From Fimenecus sp045633505 (GTDB lineage: Bacteria > Bacillota > Clostridia > Oscillospirales > Acutalibacteraceae): a stretch of 64,000 nt of DNA. The stretch is taken from contig JAZQYK010000061.1 in assembly GCA_045633505.1 (NCBI GenBank), positions 5,642 through 69,641 on the forward strand, in the 5' to 3' direction. The position numbers and the translations under genes were made by a program. The notes under the pieces are model-generated. The model did not search any database, was not told the origin of the DNA, and saw only the letters and a program-made list of their open reading frames with translations. Below are positions 41,728 through 50,039 of this stretch, piece by piece. Within the stretch, counting starts at the first letter, position 1. Every line of letters begins with the position of its first letter.

Positions 41728-42414
41728 TTGTCATTTATCGAACAGTTTCCAATAGTATTTGATGCGTTGAACGTTGGATTTATTCAAACCTTAAAACTGT
41801 TTATAATAACTTTGGTTGGAGCATTACCGCTCGGTCTTGTTGTTGCATTTGGCTCAATGTCAAAATTTAAGCCGTTGAGTGCAGTTGTAAAAACAATTGT
41901 GTGGGTAATCAGAGGTACTCCTTTGATGCTTCAACTTTTGGTTATTTATTATTTACCGGGCCTCGTATTTCATAATAACATCTGGGGTAGCGGTGAAGAT
42001 GGCCGTTTTATTGCGTCAATTACTGCATTTATTATTAACTATGCCTGCTATTTCTCTGAAATATACCGAGGCGGTATTCAGGCCGTGCCTTACGGTCAAC
42101 AAGAGGCAGGTCAGGTTTTGGGTCTTACAAAATCACAGATTTTCTTCAAAATTACACTTTTGCAGATGGTGAAAAACGTATTGCCGCCGTTGTCAAACGA
42201 AATTATCACTCTCGTTAAGGATACTTCTCTTGCGAGAATAATTGCTTTGCAGGAGATTATCTGGGCAGGTCAGGCGTTTATGAAAGGCTCACAAGGTATT
42301 GCGGGTGAAATCTGGCCGTTGTTCTTTACGGGCTTGTATTACCTGATTTTTAGTGGTATTCTGACTGTTGCTTTAGGCAAAATTGAGAAAAAACTCAGTT
42401 ATTTCAGAACTTAA
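41728..42414 (+). CDS. Polar amino acid ABC transporter, permease
   Basis: 228 residues with about five transmembrane segments, HisM/GlnP-type. The permease signature EAGQVLGLTKSQIFFKITL (EAA loop) contacts the ATPase. VIRGTPLMLQLLVIYYLPGL is the usual N-terminal helix motif. The start is TTG 41728, behind AGGGTGTTATAA. One permease serves as a homodimer. The gap to the ATPase gene is 11 bases with GGAGG. Confidence 0.94.
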   Translation: MSFIEQFPIVFDALNVGFIQTLKLFIITLVGALPLGLVVAFGSMSKFKPLSAVVKTIVWVIRGTPLMLQLLVIYYLPGLVFHNNIWGSGEDGRFIASITAFIINYACYFSEIYRGGIQAVPYGQQEAGQVLGLTKSQIFFKITLLQMVKNVLPPLSNEIITLVKDTSLARIIALQEIIWAGQAFMKGSQGIAGEIWPLFFTGLYYLIFSGILTVALGKIEKKLSYFRT

Positions 42415-42425
42415 GGAGGAGTTAT

Positions 42426-43181
42426 ATGTCTTGGCTTGAAGTTAAAAATATTTATAAAAGCTTTGGAAAAACAGAAGTCCTTAAGGGTATTGATTTTTCT
42501 CTTGAAAAAGGTGAGGTTTTAGCACTTATCGGCTCATCAGGAAGCGGTAAAACAACCTTGCTTCGATGCTTGAATTTCCTTGAAACTCCTGATGGCGGTA
42601 CAATCAGCGTTAAAGACGAGGTTTTGTTTGGCGGTGGTGTAAAAACCAAGTTCAATGATGAAGAAATCCGTCAGAACAGACTCCATTTTGGACTTGTTTT
42701 CCAGAATTTCAATTTGTTTCCTCAATATACCGTGCTTAAAAACGTAACGTTGGCACCTTCATTGTTGAAAAAAGGTACTGATGAAGAAATTAATAAAAAA
42801 GCACTTGACCTTATTAAGAGTGTAGGACTTGCTGAAAAAGCAGATTCTTATCCTTGCGAACTTTCGGGCGGTCAGCAACAACGTGTTGCAATTGCACGTG
42901 CGTTGGCACTTTCACCCGACGTTCTTTGCTTTGACGAGCCAACAAGTGCCCTTGACCCTGAACTTACGGGCGAGGTGCTTCGTGTAATTAAAGAGCTTAA
43001 AAACGGTGAGAATACAATGGTGATTGTTACTCACGAAATGAACTTTGCAAAAAACGTATCAGATAAAGTAATCTTTATGGCTGATGGTGTCATTGAAGAA
43101 ATGGGTACACCAACCGATGTGTTTGAAAATCCAAAGAGTCCAAGATTAAAAGAATTTTTAAGCTCATCATTAAAAGACTGA
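42426..43181 (+). CDS. Polar amino acid ABC transporter, ATPase
   Basis: 251 residues. Walker A is IGSSGSGKTT, the signature LSGGQQQRV, Walker B VLCFDEPTSALDP, and the H-loop VTHEM. It powers the importer encoded just upstream (GlnQ/HisP-like). The small insert DEVLFGGGVKTKFN after Walker A is a little longer than in GlnQ. A terminator follows. Confidence 0.96.
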   Translation: MSWLEVKNIYKSFGKTEVLKGIDFSLEKGEVLALIGSSGSGKTTLLRCLNFLETPDGGTISVKDEVLFGGGVKTKFNDEEIRQNRLHFGLVFQNFNLFPQYTVLKNVTLAPSLLKKGTDEEINKKALDLIKSVGLAEKADSYPCELSGGQQQRVAIARALALSPDVLCFDEPTSALDPELTGEVLRVIKELKNGENTMVIVTHEMNFAKNVSDKVIFMADGVIEEMGTPTDVFENPKSPRLKEFLSSSLKD

Positions 43182-43186
43182 TTTTA

Positions 43187-43215
43187 AATCCTCTGAAGCT
43201 ATCAGAGGATTTTTT
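43187..43215 (+). terminator. Terminator of the amino acid ABC operon
   Basis: AATCCTCTGA-AGCTA-TCAGAGGATT followed by T residues. Confidence 0.9.
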
Positions 43216-43216
43216 C

Positions 43217-43245
43217 TTGTATTATATTTCTTTTTATGTTAAAAT
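43217..43245 (+). promoter_or_regulatory. Promoter of the cohesin-like gene
   Basis: TTGTAT (43217-43222), 17-base spacer, TAAAAT (43240-43245) with extended -10 (TGTTAAAAT). Confidence 0.65.
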
Positions 43246-43261
43246 AAGTACGGTGATTAAA

Positions 43262-43996
43262 ATGAAAAGATTTTTATCAATATTCTTGTCAGTTTTAGTT
43301 GCTTTTTCTGTATTATCAATTACAGCAGGAGCAATAAATTCCGTGAAACTAAAACTTGTCAGCGAAACCGATTCTGTTTATGCAGGAGACGAGTTTGTGG
43401 TTAAACTCAATATTAGTGACAACTCAAAAATGAGCGGTGCGGCAATTGACGTAAACTTTGACAAGTCAAAACTTCAATATGTAAGCGGTGCTTACGGGGG
43501 AATTCTCGATTCCTCTGCAATAATGAGTATTAAAGACGTTTCAGGTGAAAGGGGGAAGGTGAGATTTACTTATCTTTCACAGTCCTCTGAGGTTACCTCT
43601 GCAGGTGTTCTCGTTACGCTGAAATTCAAGGCGCTTGAAAATGCTTCGGGTGATACTGAACTTTCAGTTTCCGTTGAAAATCCGGGTGATTTTATTTCTC
43701 TTGATTTAACGAGACTTTCATATACCGTTGAAAATGCAAACGTTAAAATCGTGAATACAAATCCTGTGATAGAAGAAAGTACCGATGAAGCCGAAAGCGA
43801 AAGTCAATCTGAAATTTGGATTGATGCTACGGAAAGCGATACTGATGAAAGCCTTGAAAACAGTAATGAAAAATCTGATGACGAGGATAACACTAAGTGG
43901 GTGTTCGTGGCGATGATTGTTGCAGGGGTGGTAATTCTAGTATCAGTCGTTTCCATCGGCAAATCATCAAAACCAAAGAAAAAGAGGAAAAAATAA
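43262..43996 (+). CDS. Membrane-anchored cohesin-like domain protein
   Basis: 244 residues: a signal peptide (1-24, ending SITAGA), a cohesin-like beta-sandwich (about 25-165: SVYAGDEFVVKLNISDNSKM, SGAAIDVNFDKSKLQYVSG, GVLVTLKFKAL), a Ser/Glu/Asp-rich spacer (about 170-215), a transmembrane helix (about 218-236) and a basic KPKKKRKK end. In Ruminococcus-type bacteria, cohesins on the surface bind dockerin-bearing enzymes; here anchoring would be by the C-terminal helix, not by sortase. No dockerin protein is in the window, and similar folds occur in other adhesion proteins. ATG 43262 is used; it follows CGGTGA. Confidence 0.75.
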   Translation: MKRFLSIFLSVLVAFSVLSITAGAINSVKLKLVSETDSVYAGDEFVVKLNISDNSKMSGAAIDVNFDKSKLQYVSGAYGGILDSSAIMSIKDVSGERGKVRFTYLSQSSEVTSAGVLVTLKFKALENASGDTELSVSVENPGDFISLDLTRLSYTVENANVKIVNTNPVIEESTDEAESESQSEIWIDATESDTDESLENSNEKSDDEDNTKWVFVAMIVAGVVILVSVVSIGKSSKPKKKRKK

Positions 43997-44187
43997 TGAA
44001 AAATATTATTATTGAAGAATGTCCGTATTGTGGCTCAACAAATCTTACGAAAGGTTACCAGATAAACGAAGGTATGGTTTACAGAGACAAAATTGTATCT
44101 TTCGGTACAACGATTGAGCATACAATCTGTAAGGAATGTGCAAGTATTGTTTACAGCAAGGTTGAAAAACCTGAAATTCTTAAATAG
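43996..44187 (+). CDS. Small zinc-ribbon protein, 63 residues
   Basis: Two Cys pairs: ECPYCGS (about 8) and ICKEC (about 44), spaced as a zinc ribbon, plus a short tail. It starts on the last base of the previous stop (TAATG), with AGAGGAAA before, so it is coupled to the cohesin-like gene. No family recognised with confidence. Confidence 0.7.
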   Translation: MKNIIIEECPYCGSTNLTKGYQINEGMVYRDKIVSFGTTIEHTICKECASIVYSKVEKPEILK

Positions 44188-44231
44188 TCATAGATTTCAT
44201 TTTTACCGCATATCTATTAGCGGTGATATGA

Positions 44232-44339
44232 ATGAATATAAGTTATGATGAAAAATTAAATATTATTGCGCATTTAATCGTCAACGGTTATTTAACCGAA
44301 AATCAAATTAAAACAATAATTAAGCGAGGAGTTGTTTAA
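44232..44339 (+). CDS. Possible small protein, 35 residues
   Basis: MNISYDEKLNIIAHLIVNGY and then LTENQIKTIIKRGVV, an apparent helix-rich peptide with CGGTGATATGA before the ATG. The terminator hairpin begins inside its last codons. Weak support beyond the ribosome binding site; it may be chance. Confidence 0.4.
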   Translation: MNISYDEKLNIIAHLIVNGYLTENQIKTIIKRGVV

Positions 44340-44353
44340 CAATTCCTCGCTGA
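44322..44353. terminator. Hairpin between the small gene and the rubredoxin fusion gene
   Basis: AGCGAGGA-GTTG-TTTAA-CAAT-TCCTCGCT stem, with a short T run to the right. It could end transcription from both sides. Confidence 0.65.
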
Positions 44354-44361
44354 TTTTATAT

Positions 44362-44970
44362 TTATGCAATCGGTTCAAAATCTTCCGCACCGTGTTTACA
44401 AAGAGGACAAACAAAATCTTCGGGCAATTCGTCACCCTCATAGACGTATCCGCAAATTTTACAAACGTATCCTTTTTTCTTTGTTTGTTCAGCTTTTGGC
44501 TTGATGTGGTCGAAATAATATTGATACGTTGCTGATGGAACATCCGAAAGGGTTTCTGCTTCGGTAACTTCTGAAATGAACAACAGGTGAGTACCGCAAT
44601 CAATAATGTCAATTACCGTGCAGGAAATATAAGCGTTAGTGCCGACACACACGAAATGTGTTCCGTTTTCTGTGGCGTAGTGGTCGTTAAAACCGTCAAA
44701 TTTATCCGTATTTTTGCCGCTTGAAAAACCAAAACGTTTAATCAAATCAAACGTTGCTTCAGTTGAAAGCACTGAAACGGTAAACTTTTTCGTTCTTTCA
44801 ATCATTCCGCAGGTGTAGTTAGCCTTGTTGACTGCAATAGTGATTTTTTTAGGTTCGCTCGTTACCTGACAAGCCGTGTTAATAATACAAGCATTGTCTT
44901 TTCCGTCCTCGTTTGCGCTTAAAATGAACAAACCGTAACTAAACCTGAACATCGCTTCATTTTTAATCAT
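44362..44970 (-). CDS. Flavin reductase-rubredoxin fusion (high-molecular-weight rubredoxin type)
   Basis: 202 residues: an N-terminal flavin reductase-like/flavoredoxin domain (1-150, with NACIINTACQVTSEP and TKKFTVSVL) and a C-terminal rubredoxin (about 165-200) with CKICGYVYEGD and VCPLCKHGAEDFE as iron ligands. The same two-domain layout is seen in Hrb of Moorella, which passes electrons from NADH to flavodiiron NO/O2 reductases; such a partner is not encoded here. ATG 44970 is used, with GGAGTTG before it. A role in oxygen or NO defence is likely. Confidence 0.9.
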   Translation of the reverse strand: MIKNEAMFRFSYGLFILSANEDGKDNACIINTACQVTSEPKKITIAVNKANYTCGMIERTKKFTVSVLSTEATFDLIKRFGFSSGKNTDKFDGFNDHYATENGTHFVCVGTNAYISCTVIDIIDCGTHLLFISEVTEAETLSDVPSATYQYYFDHIKPKAEQTKKKGYVCKICGYVYEGDELPEDFVCPLCKHGAEDFEPIA

Positions 44971-45059
44971 AAAAATCAACTCCAATTCTTTATGCAAATA
45001 TTATAACACAAAAAACAAGATATGTACATAAATATTTATTCGACAGAATTTATTAAACA

Positions 45060-45088
45060 TTGACATTTTTCGGTAAATATGGTATCTT
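45060..45088 (+). promoter_or_regulatory. Promoter of the NhaC-type gene
   Basis: TTGACA (45060-45065), 17-base spacer, TATCTT (45083-45088) with TGG extended -10. Confidence 0.62.
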
Positions 45089-45133
45089 TGTCTATGTAAT
45101 TTAGTGCATTAAATTGCAAAAGGAGATGTAAAA

Positions 45134-46918
45134 ATGAAAAAGAGATTTCATTCGAAAACCTTAGTTGCATTGGCAATTTCAGTTTTACTTATTTGCGGTA
45201 TGACTATTTTTGCTTTTGCAAGTGACGGTGAAACAGCGGCAAAGATGATTGATTGCTCTTCTTGTGAGGGCTCAGGTTATGCGGCTGTTTGCGGTGATTG
45301 TGAAGGAACGAATATTGTTTGCTCAGATTGTTCTGTTGCTACCAATGTTTGTGCTGACTGTGAAGGCACGGGTCAGGTTGAAGCGCCAACAAGATTTTAT
45401 TCAAGTCTTTGGTCACTTCTTCCACCGGTAATTGCTATTGCTCTTGCACTTATCACTAAAGAAGTTTATTCTTCACTCTTTATTGGTATTGTCGTGGGCG
45501 GCCTTTTATATGCAGAAGGCAATTTCGTAGGTACAATTACACACGTATTCAGCGACGGCTTTGTTGCAAATATTGCAGACTCTTACAATATGGGTATTAT
45601 TATATTCCTTATTGTTCTTGGCGCAATGGTTTCAATGATGAATAAAGCAGGCGGTTCTGCCGCGTTCGGCCGTTGGGCTAAAACACACATTAAATCAAGA
45701 GTAGGCGCACAGCTTGCGACAGTTCTCTTTGGTTGTATGATTTTTATTGACGACTACTTTAACTGTCTTACAGTAGGTTCAGTTATGAGACCTGTTACAG
45801 ACAGTCACAAGGTTTCTCGCGCAAAACTTGCATATCTTATTGACGCTACTGCGGCACCTGTTTGTATTATCGCGCCCGTTTCTTCGTGGGCAGCAGCCGT
45901 TGCAGGCTTTGTTGCAGAAGAAGAGGTTAGCGGATTCCAGCTTTTCCTCAGCGCAATTCCTTATAACTTCTATGCACTTCTCACAATCGTAATGATGGTT
46001 GCAATTACAGTTATGAAGTTCGATTACGGTAAGATGAGAATTCATGAAGAGAATGCTCTTAATGGTGACCTTTTCACAAGTGATTCAGAATCATTTAAGG
46101 ATTCTACTGATGACTCAAACGTAAATCCAAAGGGTAAGGTTATTGACCTTATTCTCCCTGTTGTTGCACTTATTATTGCTTGCGTTATTGGTTTGATTTA
46201 TTCAGGCGGCTTCTTTGATGCTGAAAGCGGCGCATACCATAACGTTATTGAGGCATTCTCAGGTGCTGACGCGTCCGTTGGTCTTCTTTACGGTTCATTC
46301 TGTACGCTTATCATTACAATTGCATATTTTATGCTTCGCCGTGTAATTACTTTCGAGGATTGTATGGATTCTGTTCCTGAAGGCTTCAAAGCAATGGTTC
46401 CTGCTATTATGATTCTTGCTTGTGCATGGACTCTTAAAGCTATGACAGACAGCCTTGGTGCAAAAGAATTTATCGCAGGCATTGTTGAGACAACGGCAGG
46501 TACGTTTGCAAACTTCCTTCCTGCAGTAATCTTCCTTATTGCAGTTGGTCTTTCATTTGCAACGGGTACGTCTTGGGGTACTTTTGGTATTCTCATTCCT
46601 CTTGTTCTCAGCGTGTTCCCATACAGCAGCGGTCCAATCTCTGTTATCGCTATTTCTGCTTGTATGGCTGGTGCAGTTTGCGGTGACCATTGCTCACCGA
46701 TTTCTGACACGACTATTATGGCAAGTGCAGGTAGCCAGAGTAACCACATTAACCACGTTTCAACTCAGTTACCTTATGCATTAACGGTTGCAGGTGTATC
46801 ATTCGTAACATACATTATTGCAGGCTTTGTACAGTCAGTAATAGCACTTCCAATCGGTATTGCTCTTATGCTTGGCACACTCTTTGTAATTAAAGCATTT
46901 TCTAAAAAGAAAGCATAA
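45134..46918 (+). CDS. NhaC-family Na+/H+ antiporter with Cys-rich ectodomain
   Basis: 594 residues. It begins with a hydrophobic signal-like helix (about 10-30, ending FAFAS). Then comes a 40-residue segment with four CxxC pairs at 41/44, 53/56, 63/66 and 73/76 (CSSCEGSG, CGDCEGTN, CSDC, CADCEGTG), very like the DnaJ zinc-finger repeats. After that about eleven to twelve transmembrane helices of the NhaC/antiporter family follow, including FIDDYFNCLTVGSVMRPVTD and ATGTSWGTFGILIP, and GDHCSPISDTTIMAS. The ion exchanged (Na+ or another, such as an amino acid) is uncertain. Ordinary NhaC proteins lack the Cys segment. It has its own promoter and a strong terminator. Confidence 0.9.
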   Translation: MKKRFHSKTLVALAISVLLICGMTIFAFASDGETAAKMIDCSSCEGSGYAAVCGDCEGTNIVCSDCSVATNVCADCEGTGQVEAPTRFYSSLWSLLPPVIAIALALITKEVYSSLFIGIVVGGLLYAEGNFVGTITHVFSDGFVANIADSYNMGIIIFLIVLGAMVSMMNKAGGSAAFGRWAKTHIKSRVGAQLATVLFGCMIFIDDYFNCLTVGSVMRPVTDSHKVSRAKLAYLIDATAAPVCIIAPVSSWAAAVAGFVAEEEVSGFQLFLSAIPYNFYALLTIVMMVAITVMKFDYGKMRIHEENALNGDLFTSDSESFKDSTDDSNVNPKGKVIDLILPVVALIIACVIGLIYSGGFFDAESGAYHNVIEAFSGADASVGLLYGSFCTLIITIAYFMLRRVITFEDCMDSVPEGFKAMVPAIMILACAWTLKAMTDSLGAKEFIAGIVETTAGTFANFLPAVIFLIAVGLSFATGTSWGTFGILIPLVLSVFPYSSGPISVIAISACMAGAVCGDHCSPISDTTIMASAGSQSNHINHVSTQLPYALTVAGVSFVTYIIAGFVQSVIALPIGIALMLGTLFVIKAFSKKKA

Positions 46919-46932
46919 GCTAAAATAAAAGT

Positions 46933-46971
46933 AAGAACCTTGTCTCAATTAAGAGGCAAGGTTCTTTTTTT
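46933..46971 (+). terminator. Terminator after the NhaC-type gene
   Basis: AAGAACCTTG / CAAGGTTCTT stem followed by a T-run that overlaps the stop codon of the convergent lipoprotein gene. Confidence 0.85.
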
Positions 46972-48535
46972 AATATGTAAATACGTATGAATACTTTTCG
47001 TTGAATTCAAATTCAGCCTGTAATTTTTCATCTTTTTCATAGAACGTACAATCACTTACACCGCTGATATTATATTGCAGTTTTGAAACGTATCCGTCAT
47101 TGTTAATTACAAACATTGCTGAATAAGGGGAGTAATAAGTCTTGTAATCACCAACCGACTCGGAATAATCAAACTCAAAACCGTTTACAAGCGTGTTAAC
47201 AGATGCCTGAGGCTGACTTTTTTTCGTTTCGGTAGCTTTTAAGTTGAATACTATTACGTAACCGCCGCTGCCTTTTGTGGCCGTATAGCTTTCAACGTCA
47301 CTTTCATTTAATGAAGGATTGTTGCTCATCGGAGGAACAAAATCATAGAATGAAGATGTTTCATCAGCACCGTTTTTGAAGGTTCTCGTTTGCTGACGTG
47401 TGCCGTTTGCCTGGTCAAGCAGTTGGTTGACTTGTGACTTTGTAATTTCGTTTGCAGTATTGATTTTTGTTTCCGATTCAAAGGAGGTCATATCAATATT
47501 GATATTTTTTGTCAGCACGGCTGTGGCATCGCCTTTGTAATTCTTCGTTTTATTGATAGCGCTGATAACGATTTTTATTGCATCGTTTAAAGGCATTTGC
47601 TCGTCAGCTTTATTCGTTGAAAGCGGGATATCACTATTGTCGATAAAGCCTGAATTGTCGTCACCGAAAAGCAGGTCAAAAGCAAAATCGTCACTTACTG
47701 AATACTCGGTTTCAAAAATCTTGATTTCGGTGTCGAATTTCACGTTGATTTCTTTGTCAACGTTAAGCTTGTTATAAATATTGGTCTGCGTAGTACGAAC
47801 TTCCTGAAGAGTTTCGCTGAGTCTTAATATAACCGTTAATCCGTCATACATATTGTTGATTGCAGAAGCAACGACTGATGAATCGTTTGTTGCAAAGCCG
47901 TTGCATACGGATTTCAACTCTTTAACAATTTTATCGTGAGCAGTTCTGAATTCGGAAATCATATATTCCTGAGGGTCGAATTCACTATAATCAAAGGCAC
48001 TTGCTTGTTTGTAAATGTCTTCAAAATTGGAAAAATCGCCGCTTTTTGTGTATTCTTGAAGTTGCTTGTGAAGGTCTTCAAGATAACCGTCATTGTTAAC
48101 GTTGCTCATTAAAGCATACAATTCGCGGTAACGCATAAAATCGTTAGATTCGGCGTAAAAACGCATATTGGCATATTCTTGATATCTTTCATTACTTTCG
48201 TCGATGGAAAGCAATGAGGCTATATTCCAGAGCTTTCTGCAAGTATCAGTGAAATCGCTGTCATAGGCTGTCAACGTGTAAGGCTTTGTAAAATCTATTT
48301 TTTCGTTTTCACATACAGAATTAAACTCAGTGAGTATTATATTTTCAACTTGTGCTGAAATCTCGTTTAACTCGTTGATTTCAAGTTCGGATATGTATTT
48401 CTGACACTCGTTATATTTTTTTTCAGAAATGAATTGCTGTATTGTGTTTATGTTTTTGTCACTTGCTTTTGTACAAGAAGAAAAAATTAAAATACAACAA
48501 AGTATAAGAGAAATAAATTTTAAAACTTTTTTCAT
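46970..48535 (-). CDS. Lipoprotein of unknown function
   Basis: 521 residues. The lipoprotein signal is MKKVLKFISLILCCILIFSS followed by Cys21 as lipidation site. The rest of the N-terminal half is helical and charged (many E, N, Y), followed from about 265 by a more beta-like region. Its last 200 residues (DAIKIVISAINKTKNYKG, then SYTATKGSGGYVIVFNLKA) look like a LolA- or DUF-type beta fold, but no family can be named. GGTGATAAA precedes the ATG. Monocistronic, between two terminators. Confidence 0.75.
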   Translation of the reverse strand: MKKVLKFISLILCCILIFSSCTKASDKNINTIQQFISEKKYNECQKYISELEINELNEISAQVENIILTEFNSVCENEKIDFTKPYTLTAYDSDFTDTCRKLWNIASLLSIDESNERYQEYANMRFYAESNDFMRYRELYALMSNVNNDGYLEDLHKQLQEYTKSGDFSNFEDIYKQASAFDYSEFDPQEYMISEFRTAHDKIVKELKSVCNGFATNDSSVVASAINNMYDGLTVILRLSETLQEVRTTQTNIYNKLNVDKEINVKFDTEIKIFETEYSVSDDFAFDLLFGDDNSGFIDNSDIPLSTNKADEQMPLNDAIKIVISAINKTKNYKGDATAVLTKNINIDMTSFESETKINTANEITKSQVNQLLDQANGTRQQTRTFKNGADETSSFYDFVPPMSNNPSLNESDVESYTATKGSGGYVIVFNLKATETKKSQPQASVNTLVNGFEFDYSESVGDYKTYYSPYSAMFVINNDGYVSKLQYNISGVSDCTFYEKDEKLQAEFEFNEKYSYVFTY

Positions 48536-48587
48536 TTTATCACCGATATAAATTTACCATAAACTAAGGAAAGTGTCAATTAAAGTC

Positions 48588-48617
48588 AAAAAAATAAGGG
48601 TATGAAAACATACCCTT
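48588..48617 (-). terminator. Terminator of the M28 peptidase gene
   Basis: On the minus strand AAGGGTATG-TTTT-CATACCCTT followed by a T-run; it lies 11 bases after the stop. Confidence 0.87.
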
Positions 48618-48627
48618 AATAAATTAT

Positions 48628-49971
48628 TTATTTCTTTTGAGGACCGTTATAGCCGTTAGTTTCTTGGAAATCAGCAATTTTATCAATAACGCTGAGCACA
48701 ACCTCAAAGCCTCTGCCAACAGTTGACTCCATTTCAAAGCGTTCTGCTCTGTCGTGGAAGGTGTGGTAGTACCAAGTGAGCATAGGGTTCTGTGCAGCAA
48801 AAGTAACAGATTTAATACCTGCTCTGGTCATTGGTGTGCTGTCGCAACCGCCAACAGGATTGTGAATACAGCCGTTTGTTTTGCTTTCAATACCCATTTC
48901 GTTGAACGTATCCTTGAACATCTTTTCAAGGTCAGTATCAAAACGGCAACCCTGCCAGTCATCTTTAATAACAACTTCAAAGTAATCTTCGTCAGCAACT
49001 GAGTCGATATTGATATTCCAGGCATTCTTTGTTAAATCGTCGTTTCTGTGCTTGTGAGTGAATGCCATTGAGCCACGAAGACCTGCTTCTTCTGAACCGC
49101 AGTTGCAGTCAACGATACGGCAGTTTTTAGGCATTTTATCAGGGTTTTCTTTGAAGTACTTAATAACTGCATAACTTAATGCGCAGCCTGTTGCATTGTC
49201 CATTGCACCTTTCGAAGCCATTTCTTCGTCTCCATCATTCCACATTGTGACAAATGCACTGCCGATAACAGTAACAACAGGTAAGAAGTTAAGAATTGTT
49301 GTGAAAATGTTGAATGATACTGAATTACCGTCAATCTTATTAACTGCCCAATCAACACCAAGCAAATTTGCACCATAAATCACTGCCATAGCAACTGAAA
49401 TGCCAATCATAAGGAATACACAAACAGCGCCGAAACCAACTTTACCATAAGTTGTAATAAGACCATAAATTGGCTTTTCAGGGTATTTAGATGCATTTTC
49501 TGAATGCTTCCAGTTCCAGCTTGTGTCAGTATGACCTGAAAGGATGATTGTGTAATCATATTTTTCGTCTTCAGGAACTAATTCACCATAAACGTTCTGT
49601 GAAATCTTCTGCTTGAAGAACATATCAAACCATGGTTTGTAAAGGAAACAGCTAAACACAAGCCATATTACCATTGCAATACCAATAAATGCCATAGCAA
49701 ACCATACATGATAATTATCAAGTGCAAAATATGTAAGTGCACTTAAAATAATACCAACCCAACCGGCATAAGGGAGTCCGCCGATGCTAGAACGTGGAGA
49801 AACTGCAAATTCCTCTTTCTTTGCTTTAATGCCGATTTTTTCAAGTTTTTCACCCATATAGTCAGCATATTTTCTTTCGCCTTCAGAGCCGGGGAGACGA
49901 GAGCCCATATTTTCGGCATCTTTAACTATATCCCAGGCTTCTTGGACATACTTTCTTGATTCCTCTTTCAT
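48628..49971 (-). CDS. Membrane M28-family zinc peptidase
   Basis: 447 residues. The M28 metallopeptidase core is present: SGHTDTSW (His, Asp), GAMDNATGCA (Asp), NCGSEEAGLRGS (Glu pair), NIDSVADEDY, and TFHDRAERF near the end (His). Three hydrophobic regions (about 75-115, 187-212 and 226-249) are inserted in the catalytic domain. This makes a membrane-embedded aminopeptidase-like protein, unlike the secreted or soluble M28 enzymes. ATG 49971 has GGAGG upstream. The substrate is unknown. Confidence 0.86.
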   Translation of the reverse strand: MKEESRKYVQEAWDIVKDAENMGSRLPGSEGERKYADYMGEKLEKIGIKAKKEEFAVSPRSSIGGLPYAGWVGIILSALTYFALDNYHVWFAMAFIGIAMVIWLVFSCFLYKPWFDMFFKQKISQNVYGELVPEDEKYDYTIILSGHTDTSWNWKHSENASKYPEKPIYGLITTYGKVGFGAVCVFLMIGISVAMAVIYGANLLGVDWAVNKIDGNSVSFNIFTTILNFLPVVTVIGSAFVTMWNDGDEEMASKGAMDNATGCALSYAVIKYFKENPDKMPKNCRIVDCNCGSEEAGLRGSMAFTHKHRNDDLTKNAWNINIDSVADEDYFEVVIKDDWQGCRFDTDLEKMFKDTFNEMGIESKTNGCIHNPVGGCDSTPMTRAGIKSVTFAAQNPMLTWYYHTFHDRAERFEMESTVGRGFEVVLSVIDKIADFQETNGYNGPQKK

Positions 49972-50039
49972 TGTAAAACCTCCAATGTGCAATATACAAT
50001 ATATGTTACATTATTTTACAATTAAAATCAAGAGAATTT

